This document shows positions 14,501 through 25,708 of a DNA stretch of 64,000 nucleotides, piece after piece (positions within the stretch are counted from its first letter, which is position 1; each line of letters starts with the position of its first letter). Both the position numbers and the translations under genes were made by a program. Under the pieces are notes generated by a model. The model saw only the letters and a list, made by a program, of their open reading frames with translations. It was not told where the DNA came from and made no database searches. Where the stretch lies: assembly GCF_037038585.1 (NCBI RefSeq), contig NC_092560.1, positions 59,327,049 through 59,391,048 on the forward strand, written 5' to 3'. This stretch comes from Patagioenas fasciata (lineage: Eukaryota; Chordata; Aves; Columbiformes; Columbidae).

Positions 14501-17500
14501 AAGTAATCACTTGTGAGTTTTTAATTTGATAAAATAATCACAATGCCTAGACATATTCTCAAAATATAGGAAAATTTTACTTCCAAGGAACCACCCCTTG
14601 GCCTGCCCAAAATCGCAGCCTGTATCTGGGGGTACCAGCACCAAGACCCCAGCTACATAGATCAGATGATAATGTGCATGGACAGCAGATGAAATTCACA
14701 CAACGTCATTAACTTGCACCTTTATTTCTTTGAGGACAGCATGTCCGCCTTTATGCACAATTTTTTTAAGTGTTTCTTTTCATTTAATATTCAGAGAATA
14801 ATTACATTCTGGTATTGGACACCAGAAGTTCTTCTGAAATCCGGACTCACTTTTCCATTCTTAAATTTATGAATGACTAACGAAAGACTTTATCAGTGTG
14901 AGTTTCTACTTGCATATTGTTATATTGGCAATCCTTAGTGAGTAAACCCATGAGCAGTTTATTTTGGCATAAACCCCACACTGCTGCTGAAATAAATGAT
15001 CCCACCTTCCCACTGCTTGTTCCCACCCGTACTTTCTCTCCTGAGCTGGCATCAATGTCTGTGCAGCTGCATGGTCGAACCGATATACTTTCTTTGTAAA
15101 GTTTTTTTTGGCTGGGACTAGAGGGTTTTCAGCAGTTACCACATTTGATGGTGAAATTGGCTACACTAGCTGAAAGTGCTTATGGAATTAGAAATACTAC
15201 ATGCGTACATACTATGGCAACAAATGCCTGTTGATACAAGGCTAGTAATCATTAGCATCAGGTTGATTGAAATGTATCTGTTCATTATCAAAAAAGGGGT
15301 AGTCACTAACTGGTTATCTACAATACTTTAAGGGTATTCTGAATTTTGAGAAGACCTGTAAGTGCAAATTCTTCAAAAGAGACTGGAAATGTCCTCACTG
15401 CAAAAAGCACACAAAGCTGTGTGAAATTCAAGCCTGCAGATACCACACTGCATGTATTAAGCAGACATGGTACACTTCAAACTTTCCAGCTATTTTTACT
15501 TCTCACTGTTTAGATAGATAGGTTTTAGAGGAAGTGACAAGACTATTCTTAGGATTAGCTATAAATTCTGGCCAGTCAGGAAAACCTGAGTTTCAGCAGT
15601 GGTTATATTCCTGAGTCTAAAATGGAAAGGCAAAAAGACATTCCTTTATTTAAATCAATATATACTTTCCACTTCTATCAGTCCTGCAGAATTTGATTGA
15701 GGGATGTCAGGTCTCTAAAATAAAGACCAAGATTTGCAATTCCCAGAGCCCTATGAAGTTGCTGTATGTCAGTAGAAAGTGAGCTTCTCTCAAGCTGCTA
15801 GAGGCAGTGCCTTTATCACACTCTTGAAGCATTCTGCAACGGATCTATACTCATTGCAAGGGGAGGTGAAAAAGTGTTGCTGCTATCTGTCCTTCAGAGC
15901 AAACACCAGCCAGGATCAAGCATGTTCAAGTCCTGCTACTACCCGGAAGAAGTTCCTTCACAGTCGGTATATATATTTATTAAGTAAAATTGTAAAAATA
16001 TTGATTAAAAATACAAAACTGAGGAGGCCAAGAGAAGTCCAGACTAAGGAAGGGGAGGCCAGAAGACTGTCTTCAGGCTGAAATATTCTAGGGAAAAACA
16101 ACTAGGATGTACTCTGAATTTAAAAGAAAAAGTAACACCATAATTCTACTCAAATATCATTTATACCAGCAAATGTATGGCTTTACCTGGGAAAAAAAAA
16201 ATGCTGTAACTGCAGTTTGCCCTAATATCTTTACTAATTATACCACAACATGATCACCATGGTAGAGATTTCTGGTAAGTCATCTGACTTAATCCATGGC
16301 AAACATGTCAGTGCTTCTGCTCATGTAAGGCTTATTTTGCTAATAAGCAAGTTGTTGTGGCTTTCTTTCCCTTGTTAATTTTAATTTTAATTATCAGTTA
16401 GCATTATTCCAAATACAGCACAGGAAAAGCAAGAGTGGTTTAGGAGACCATGGCTCACATCACACAACTTTCATGTTGCATTCAATTTGTGAAATGGTCC
16501 ATTGAACCAATACACTCCATTTGTGAGTTGAATTGCTAAGGAAAAGAAACTCCCAGTATGCAGGAAGATCCATGCTCCCACCAAAGGTCTGCCAGCAAGA
16601 GAGAGTTGCAAAGGAAAACACATGACCTCTTTCAGTTACAACTTCTCAATTTTTATGCAGAGTCATCAGAGAGTAGCACAAGGACTTGTGTGTTCAAAGC
16701 TGGCACTGTTTTTTGTATATGCATGACTACACACCTGGATTGCTTGTCTACATCACTGCTTTCTCCTGTGCCAACCTTGGTGTACATTATTTTGGTGTTA
16801 TTTGTACTACCTGCATCTCTAGATACTAAAGATGAGAATGGTTTCACTTAGTAAAACTTCCTTATCTAGAGTTATAAGCCATTATTTGGACACGAGCTGC
16901 AAATGCACAATACCACCTACAACTGATGTGACTAATTCCGTTTGGCTATCTAAATGTTAGGTGTCTAATCTAGTCACAGATGATCCCTCTACAGCCACTG
17001 AAGCTCCACAGCTGCCTGGAGCTTGTTGCCTCCACGCCTCTAGACAGCAGACACCTAAGCCAGAAAAAGTATAAAAATTAGACCTGAAATGCTTTCTGAT
17101 GATGCCTCTACCTCTTCATTAACTACAGGAGAAGCCTAGGCAACAAATTAAGGCTGGTTAAATAGCACTTGAACAGCTAAAATTACGTCAAATCACTCCC
17201 ATCCTTTTTGACAGGCCTCAGCTAAGGAGCTTCCCAAAGAAACCACTGCTACTCTGGCCGGTGCTGCCACAGCCCTGCACAACAGCTTCAGTTTAAAGCC
17301 TTTTGTTTTTCATCCTTATCTTATTTTTTGTACTTCCTGTGTTGCCTTCAAAATGTCCTCAGAGTTGTCAGTACCACTTAGACTCAAGAGACTGTGACTC
17401 ATACGCACCAAATGGATCCTGGCATGCGGTGTTACCAACTTCACAGTTCCCTGCAGGTATGAACACTCCTATGGTGCTTAGAGCACTGACCAACTCAGGG

Positions 17501-17822
17501 TTTCACTCGGCAACAAAGCTACATTTTCTGCATTATTTCTGTTGTCTCGGTGTGCATGCTGAATTCCCAGGTTCCCTGTTACGCATCATTAGCTTTGTCA
17601 CCCTCTCGAAGGACATGGAAATTTTCTTTCCCCCTATATTTTCAGCTACATTGAGACAAAATGAGGTCTGACCTATGTTAAAATCAGTTATCTAGAATCT
17701 TTAGAAATCTTCCGGTGTCTCCAGAGCATGCAGATTTTCAGTTGATGAATATACAATCCAGCATTCTAGATACCTGAACAAGAACTTTATTAGATGACCA
17801 GAACCACTTTTATTGTAACACT
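11527..17822. other. Intergenic DNA, no gene seen
   Basis: Non-coding sequence with a (TTTTG)n microsatellite at 11675-11696 and otherwise ordinary AT-rich DNA. Frames such as the 122-codon one ending at 17671 start at non-ATG codons or lack splice context and family similarity. No exon, tRNA or regulatory element could be supported. Confidence 0.55.
11675..11696. repeat. (TTTTG)n microsatellite
   Basis: About four tandem copies of TTTTG in an intergenic stretch shortly after the CR1 fragment. Confidence 0.85.
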
Positions 17823-17960
17823 TAGAATCATAGAATCATTTTGGTTGGAAGAGACCCTCAGGATCATTGAGTCCAACCATAACCTAACTTAACTCTAGCA
17901 CTAAACCATGTCCCTAAGAACCTCATCTAAATGCCTTTTAAACACCTCCAGGGATACTTA
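17823..17960 (-). mobile_element. CR1 LINE 3' end fragment
   Basis: On the + strand it begins 'AGAATCATAGAATCATTTTG' followed by 'GTTGGAAGAGACC' and 'GATCATTGAGTCCAACCATA', then 'CACTAAACCATGTCCCTAAG' and 'TTTTAAACACCTCCAGGGAT'. This is the reverse complement of the avian CR1 3' UTR, including the terminal ATTCTATG-type 8-bp repeat at 17823-17838. The copy is about 140 bp, 5'-truncated and on the - strand. It is better preserved than the copy at 11314-11526, so probably younger. The wording fits neoavian CR1 subfamilies. Confidence 0.9.
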
Positions 17961-20900
17961 GTGGATCTGCTCATTACTTCCCCTTAAAAGTTCTTTGGAA
18001 AAGCAAAACTCTCATTCCTCTTCTCCCTTCCCCTGACATACAAGTATCACTGAGATACCAGAGATACTTGCTGGGGACTACAACAAACAAGCATCCATTA
18101 ATCATCTCCTGCATTTCTCTTGGTAATATCCAAGAAAATAAAATAAAAAGTTAACATAGCTCTGGTGCCAAAACAATACCCCAAAATACATGCCCATATA
18201 CAATACATAACTTAACAGGTATTAACTTCTTCCTCTTTCTTAAAAATAGTCATTTGAGGATTTTGGACCTAGACCACTGTCACAAATTTTGCAAGACTAA
18301 ATTACTGTGCTAACGGAAGGATACTCTCCAAATTATCTTTTTTTTTTTTCCCCTCAGAAAATATAACCTGAAGATTCTATAAAGTCACTACTTTCCATCA
18401 GGATTTCCAGTAGATTCACATCTTCACAATGTTTTAATGTATGCTACAATGGTCAGGTTTGTTCTCATGCTATGAAACATGCTTGTGTCTATGTATCTGC
18501 GTTGCAGTAAGGACTGAGGATAGTCCTCAGCTCAATACTTTTTCTGACTTCTCCAACTCTTTTGCTTTCTGCTGGGAAAAAAAAATTCTTAGGTTTTCCC
18601 CACTCCAGGGGACTACACTACACCATGATATTTCTAATCTTTAATAAAGTTATTTTGTTTCTCTGACAGCAGGAAAGAGTATTAATTAAGACCAAAATTA
18701 GCCCTGAGAGGTCAGTTTCTCCAGATCACCTCAACAGTCAATGGAGAAACAGACTTTGGCCAGGGGCAAGCAAGAGAAGAAGTTAAAGTTGTTCTTCTGA
18801 ATCAGTCTTTGGAAAAGCCTATGGGCTTCCACTGCTTAGGTCTAGGGAGACTAGTCTCGCTAGGCTAAATCAGCTCTTGTGGATACCATCTGACAATTTT
18901 CCATTTCCCTCAAAATGGTGTCCAGTTGATTCCAAAGAAAAATATACTTTACATCACTTCACGTTGTGTGCAGCCACCTCTGTCAAATAACCTTACAGCC
19001 TGCTTGCTTCCCTATTTAGCTAATATATTGTTACATCTTCCCTTTTGCATGCAATCTGCTGGTCCCTGAAGAAAGACTCAAGCCTTTGCAGTTTTGATTG
19101 CCTGACACTTTGGGAGCTGGGAGAGGAAATGCGTTTGTTTCTGTACTTTATTTATGTTGGTCAGTGTTCCTGGAGTTCGCAGGGAAAGGAAGTGGACAAT
19201 CTTGGTCCTGAATCCTCAGCCTTACTCAGAGTGGAGCACCAATCATTCTTTTAAAAAAGCTTGTATAGCTTCTACAAATGGAATGCATGTTGACTGCATA
19301 TTTCTGTGGATTTACTAAAAGTGAGGCTAAAACCTTAGGATTTTTGTTGTCCTTTCAAAGCTAAGAAATATTATACTTTACCAATTTTAATGAGACTTCA
19401 CTTACATTCCATGATGCAGCCAGGTTAAAAAATAGTTTTAGTTTTATTTCTTTAAAAAACTTAGCAACCTCACCTCTCTACGTGATTAAAAGTTTTTCAA
19501 GATTTCTGTTGAGTGTTGAGTGCATGGAAAGCAAAAATACTGCTGCCCTAAGATGAAAAAAAAAAAAAAAAAGAATAAAACAAAATTTGGGAATAGTAAC
19601 ATGTTACGGTTCAATCTTTACTCTCTAGCTCTGTAAGCATAAGGATGGAGTGACCACTGATTGACATGTTCATTTCAGAAACAGATTACACATCAGTCTG
19701 AGAATAAGATGTCAGTTGGTGCCCTCATGTGGATATGTGTGCTGTTATATATAAAAGAAAATTAAACTTTTAGTTAAAACAAAGCCATAGGTACTTTAGC
19801 ATCTCAGTTTTGCACACAGAATTTGGATGCTTTCTTTAAGACAGGCTTTCATTATTTGTTTGCAGTGCCGGCAATCCCGTATTACTTAATTGTAAGCAGA
19901 ATTTCCTAGAATAGGCCAGAATATAGCATAGCTGTTAATGTAAATTTGAAGTACAAAACTCAACTCAACTGCACAGCCACAATCTATCTTCCTCACAAAA
20001 ACTACTGATTCGTGTTAAAAAGTTAAAGTTATCTAGTGACTGGATTTCAGAACTAATCACTGAACTTTCCTCCAGGGTCTGGAAAAATTTCAACAGAATG
20101 TAATCTTTCTTGAAAAAATGCCTTTCTTGTTTACAAAGAAAGCATTCCAGTTGTTAATGAACACAGAGAAAAGTTGAATATGCACAAGGCCAGTGGAAAT
20201 AATTCCAGTTTGATCAGCCTTAGTGGAAGACAGGATCTAGTCATGTTTATCTGGAAATGTGCAAAACGGGCAAGTGAAAAGCATACAATACCTCCGATAT
20301 GAATACAGAGTCAGTTTTACATATTGACTGTATGATGATGAACATCTGCAGTCAGGAAGGCTCCTATATAGATGGCAAGGAGGTAGGTATGGGAACATGG
20401 CATGATGCAAGCTGCAGCCAACCCCCCTGCTCAGGTCAGTGCAGGTCTACTCCTAATGGCTGTTCTGACACTGTCCCTTTGGAGTGAGAATAAAATGGCA
20501 TGCATTTTCAAGTCAAGGATGCTAAACTTTAAGTGCAGAATTAATCAGGACGTTTAAAGACAAGGCCGGCATTCTACAAAATCTACTATATAACCTTTAC
20601 ATCTTAAGTGTAAGGAAAAGATTGAAGGCAAACCAACTAGGCTACTTTAACAGATAGTGAAAGATTTACCCATGTGCAACAACCACAATTTAAACCTAAA
20701 CTAGACTGCCATTTGCAGAATATCCTATCACAAAGCTGCTATGTGTGCCTCCAGAGGTAGTTAAAGATACTGTAAAACTTTCAGCAAAACTTCAATTTTT
20801 CAGGCTGAGCACAGCTACAATGATTATAAAGAACTGACGGGGCGGCGGGGGGGGGGAAGCTGCAAACTGTAAACTGATATGGTAAGTGTCCAGCTCAAAA

Positions 20901-23900
20901 CTCAAATTCTGAACCGGTGGGTAGAGGTTGGGTTTTATTTCCATCAGCCACCCACAAATCAGAGTGAATCCTGCAGAATTTCATTGGCTTCAGCAAATCC
21001 ATATTGTGAAATGCTTCTTACCTTGTACAATGTTTCACATTCTTACACGCTATGATGACTAGAGGCCAACAATTTAATCTGGGAATATAAACGAACAACG
21101 TATTATTTATCTGCAGGCATTTCATTTCTCGCTGTGCTAAGTGCTTTACAAAAAAAGGACCAAAGGGCATACAAACCAGGCAAAATAACAGAGACAGAGA
21201 GAAATTTTATCTCTTTAAACATAATCAGAGACATGACCTGCAGATTTGATAGCATTCAAAATTCTTTGCCCTTACAACTATTTTCTTACATCAATTTGGA
21301 GCCTTTGCAGGAAGTAATGCATTTCTACCATTATTTTTTTTTTCCATAATGACAGATAACACATTTGATATTTTAAATATTTAGATTATCCAGATCAAAT
21401 ATTAGTCAGGTAGTTCAGTGCCAGGCACTGTAAAATACAAGGTTCTATGGGATAAAACTTATGCTTCACCTTGGCATCAAAGATTGCAGAAAGTTTTTAC
21501 CTTATCAGTGAATGCTCTAACACCCTTTCCCATCATTCTTCAGAGCATGTGTTATACTGCTTAGTTATCATCCAAGACTCCATAGCTAGGTTTATTTTGC
21601 TGTGTGCATGCTGGTTTAATACAACCTTTAGCTATCCTTTGGGACAAAGGACAGTACAAAAATGAAAGAGGTAATCTCTTCAGGAATGTAGCCATGAACA
21701 AAAAAAGGAAAATAATAAGTAACCTGAAAAATTATGGGGTTTTACATCTCATTTAAGAAGTCACATACTTCACTTACTACTGTTGCTCATTGAAAATAAA
21801 ATTTTGTAGAAGAGAAGTGCCTGCAAATGAGACAGCTGAACACAAAGAGTTGTGTGCCTATGAATTATAGTTCCAGACTGCTTACACTCTGCCTTAAAGC
21901 TGTGTATTCTTTCTCTGTACTTATGCAATGCATTTATATTGGAGACTCTCTTAAAACTGGGTGATCTATTGGTTTAGGGAGCTAAAGATTAATTCCAGAT
22001 GTGGTCATGCTCTTCTAGCCCTTCAAAAAGTAACTACTGCACCATCTGTTGTGTAACATACAATTTCAAAGAGTGCCAAGGGGAATGTTAAAGACATTGG
22101 TCAAATGGACACATATACCTCACACACAGGAATCCTAGAGGTCACAGTGCTTCAGACAGGTTCATATTTTCACTTTTTTCTCCCCATTCTTCCACTATGG
22201 AAACTCCAGGACCTGCTTTCCTTCCTCCCAAAATAGGAAGGAGATGTTTTCCATATTATTACCAGTGTTGACATGTATGAGGCCAAATTCAGACCTGAAT
22301 TCAGTGGAATGATTGGAATTCATGGTGACATATCTCTTATACCTGCCTCACTTTTGGATTCCAAACAGCATTTCATTTTTAAAATGAAACTCAGTAGCAG
22401 GAGGCTAATGCTAAACTGACTTCAGACCTGGCTGCTTGCCCAAGACAAATGAAGGATGTAACAGGTAATGAAGGGTTATTTCAGATCATGACGATTTTTA
22501 TTTTTCCTGCTCATTTCAGGAAGCTCAAAGTAAAAGGATTGTGTCTGTTCTTCTAAATACAGTGTTATACACTAGTATCTACATCTTGGGTGTATAGCAA
22601 AGATGCACTAAGGTGTAGCACCAACATAACTTAAATTCTTCACAACAGTAAAACTGGAGTAAAAAAAAGTTATCTGAAGACTTCCTAAGTATAAATCTGA
22701 ACTTTAGAGCAGTAACTAATGATTTACACCAAATAGTCCTGAGAAAAGATCTAAAATGAAAACAAAAGGAAACAGACAACCACAATCTTGTACCGTCTCT
22801 GAAACTCATTTTTGTTGCAGTGACATTAACTAAATCATTGATAAAAAGAAATACAGATTAACAATATGTCTCAAATTCATTCCTTTTTTTTTTTTTTCCT
22901 TTTTCCCAATGCATCCAGTCATGTTTTATATCAGTTATTGTAATAAGTTACTACAAAAATAGCTTAGGACTAACAGACTAGTGTACCTACTTAAGTTTCG
23001 CTGACTTGGCTGTGGTTCTCTCCATTCAACAGCACACTGCAGAACCAGTGCCTCTAAGTTTAATGTCTGAGTATACTCAAGCTAGATCTTCAGTTTCAAA
23101 GTATGCTGCTGGCATAAATTAATAGGAATAACAGCCCCTCACCATTTGCCTCTCCTTAGTATTATCAGACTTTAATTTCTCTCAAGCCACAGTCTGTTTG
23201 AAAGGTATAAGGGAATTCCATACAGTAAGATTTGCACCTTTCCAGTATTAAATATTATTAAAACAAAGAAAGGTTGGAAAGTAGAAGAGGAAATATCTGC
23301 TTTCAAGGGCTTCTTAAGAGCTTTTAAAGACATCCAAAAGAAATACATTCTGAGAAGATAATAAACATATTGGTGTGGGAGGATGCACACATAACAGTTA
23401 GCTAAAGCAAAGGCCATGGCTTAGGACAACATTTAATTAAAAATTTTAGACTCTGTAATTAACAGACCTAGATATCATACACTGCAGCTACTTACAGTTA
23501 CACTCCAAACCAAAAGCTGCAAGAAGAATCTGATGTCTGAAAGAAAAGATTGAAACCACAAAATATTTTAAGGGAAAATCATGTGGAGCTAGCCTATAGA
23601 AATCACAGAGAAGAGATGGTTTCAAATCCCAGTCTCAACAGAGCTAACATATCTCCTCCAGCACTACAGAAACATCTCTCATTTTATCTTATGCATTGTA
23701 TCTGTACTACCCCACCCAGGCAAACAAACAAAAAGCAATCTGAATAAAACCCATTCTTGCAAACCAAGCAGTGTAGCAGTCACACCTCTGTTTCTGAGGC
23801 TGGTGCTCCTGCAAGATCTCCAGAATGAAGAGATCTTTAGGGAGAGTTTTGTTTAAGACACTCATATTACACCTCAGCTTAATCCTCACTTTCGTTTAAG

Positions 23901-24690
23901 AACGTTTAACTTTGTTCTAGAACTGATAAAAAAGGTTAATAGATTATCACAGCCACAAATCCTACTCTATTCTTGTGCTTTCTAGGTACAAACTAAGTCA
24001 TGCAATGCAGGACTCAAAAATTGGCTCAGGTGAGTCATTAGAGGGAGCTCAAAAAAAGAAAATCCCGAAATTCCTTGCTAGTAACTCCTCTCTCCTTATC
24101 CCATAGACCTAACTCTAAATTCAACCCTAAATTTATGGATAAATCTTTCAAAGGCCACTGTCTTCTGGGTTGAGAGGCTAATTTGCTCCAGCTAATCCCA
24201 GCACTCAACCATTTCACTCTAACGACAGACATCTGTGGCACATCTTTTGCACCAAAAAAACATGCCAGACACTTGCTAGATACTGGCTTGGTCATATACA
24301 TCTTCTCAAAGTGCCCGATTTAATTTAAGATGTATAGATACAAAATTACAGAGTCCAGAGAAAAAAGCAAGCAAACATTTTATTCACTTGAGACATGCTG
24401 TCTTGAGTTCAATTTGTAACAGTAGTTAATCATTCACAAACAAAAGAATACAGTTTTAAAAAATAACTCATTTGTTCTTCGCAGCAGAGGATTAAGACAT
24501 GGTGTACTGGATAACTGGTACAAAATACATGCTCCATGGAAGTAAATGTATTTCTATTGTGCATTTTTTGGAAAACTTTATCATTTTAACTTTCATTGTC
24601 TTTGTACCTCAGAGGCAAGAATTATTACATAGAAAAGGTCTGTTTCATTTCTCAGTCTTCTTCTGAAATGACTGCATAGTAGTTCTTTAT
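17961..24690. other. Intergenic DNA, no gene seen
   Basis: Non-coding DNA 5' of MOCS2. It holds poly-A at about 19556-19572, a G-rich run at 20839-20856 and a poly-T tract near 22885-22898. MIR-type phrases occur near 21135 ('GTGCTAAGTGCTTTACA') and 21418 ('GTGCCAGGCACTGT') but are too short to call an element. No exon supported. Confidence 0.55.
20839..20856 (+). repeat. G-rich tract
   Basis: An almost pure guanine run of 18 bases interrupted by two cytosines, standing alone in AT-rich intergenic DNA. It could form a quadruplex but has only one long G run, so this is weak. Confidence 0.6.
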
Positions 24691-25430
24691 TTAAGGGCAT
24701 TTTTTTTTTTTCTGATGGTGTTGCATCCAGCTAGGACAGATGTTTTCACCTGCCCGAATCACAGTTACCAAACACAGACTCCATGTTGCTGATAATGATG
24801 GCAGAGTTCCCCCTGGTTTGCCTGACAGGCAGAGCTCCTCCTTTACTGTTGCGAGGTTACAAGTGCTGTCAGGCAAACAGCACAGAAGTAACTCTGGCCA
24901 CCCTGACAATGCACATCCTGACAATGCAGTTTCAGGGCATGGTTGTGCAGAACAAGTGCAAAACAATTGCCGTGGAGCTCTTCGCAGCACCTACCACGTA
25001 CCCCATACTGCTGCCCGGCCCAGCACCGAACTGGGGGAGCTTCTTCCACCATGCCATGCTCCCATACAGGCAATTGCTGAAGTTGTACAGTTTTTCATGG
25101 GAGGCAGACGCCACAGCCATCTCCATGACACTGGAACAGTACTTATCCCAGAAATCCTGTTATCACCGTTTTGATGGACCTTTGGCTTTTACACATTATA
25201 TATACACCTATTATGTGTATGTGAAGTGGATATGTAACACATGCAAGGCAGTGCACGTGTAACGTTTGCAATAGTTTATAATCCCCATGCCCTCTGGGGA
25301 CTGAATCTATGTGAAAATCCCGCTTTTAAGGAATTGTCCCTAAAATCACATGCTGCATTCAAGAGGCAAGGCCATGGCCTTTTACCCCTTGCTCCATCAC
25401 CGTCCTCTCAGGGCTGTTTCCCACCTCCGT
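24691..25430. other. Upstream flank of MOCS2 with overlapping open frames
   Basis: Base composition rises here ahead of the CpG island. Frames of 144 codons (24740-25174) and 159 codons (24783-25262) overlap on the + strand, and 99-, 76- and 64-codon frames overlap on the - strand. None shows a recognisable domain and their reading registers conflict. The short direct repeat CCTGACAATGCA occurs twice around 24900-24930. It could be a divergent non-coding transcript region, a decayed repeat, or chance. I do not call a gene. Confidence 0.35.
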
Positions 25431-25598
25431 TGTCCACCCATGCGGGCGAAAGGCCCCCTGAGCGACGCCACAGCGCTCAGCTCGGCTCAGCCCACCCGGC
25501 CTAACAGCCCCGGAACGAGCCGCACCCACAGGCCCAGCAGGCCAGGCCAGGCCCGGCCTAAGAGCGCCGGACCGCGGCCGCGCTGCGCTCCCGGCGCA

Positions 25599-25613
25599 GG
25601 CCGCAGGGGGCAG
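25599..25613 (+). promoter_or_regulatory. Candidate CTCF site
   Basis: The bases GGCCGCAGGGGGCAG match the right half of the CTCF core (AGRGGGCRS) fully, with a poorer match in the left half. The site lies just upstream of the MOCS2 coding start. Motif match by eye only. Confidence 0.3.
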
Positions 25614-25637
25614 TCCGGGCCTGGCGCCTCTCCTCCG

Positions 25638-25650
25638 TGCGCAGGCGCCA
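25638..25650 (+). promoter_or_regulatory. Candidate NRF1 site
   Basis: TGCGCAGGCGCCA is one base from the NRF1 palindromic consensus (TGCGCAYGCGCR). It lies about 50 bp upstream of the MOCS2A ATG, where NRF1 sites are common in CpG-island promoters of mitochondrial and metabolic genes. Motif match by eye only. Confidence 0.35.
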
Positions 25651-25696
25651 GTGCGAGCCCGCCGCCGAGGGCTGCCCGCCCGGGGACGGGGGCTCC

Positions 25697-25708
25697 ATGC
25701 GCTGCCAG
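25697..25708 (+). CDS. MOCS2: MOCS2A coding exon 1
   Basis: Only four codons, M-R-C-Q, followed by donor CAG|GTAGGT. The human counterpart ends likewise in Cys-Gln before Val. The phase is 0. The exon lies in the CpG island and its 5' UTR extends upstream to an unknown start. Confidence 0.85.

Noticed and set aside
17303..17671. 122-codon + strand frame with a hydrophobic start like a signal peptide
   Set aside because: It begins at TTG rather than ATG, lacks splice or promoter context, shows no domain, and lies in intergenic repeat-bearing DNA.
24740..25262. Possible protein gene upstream of MOCS2
   Set aside because: Competing frames on both strands, no homology, no clear splice or polyadenylation structure. 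Kept only as an observation.
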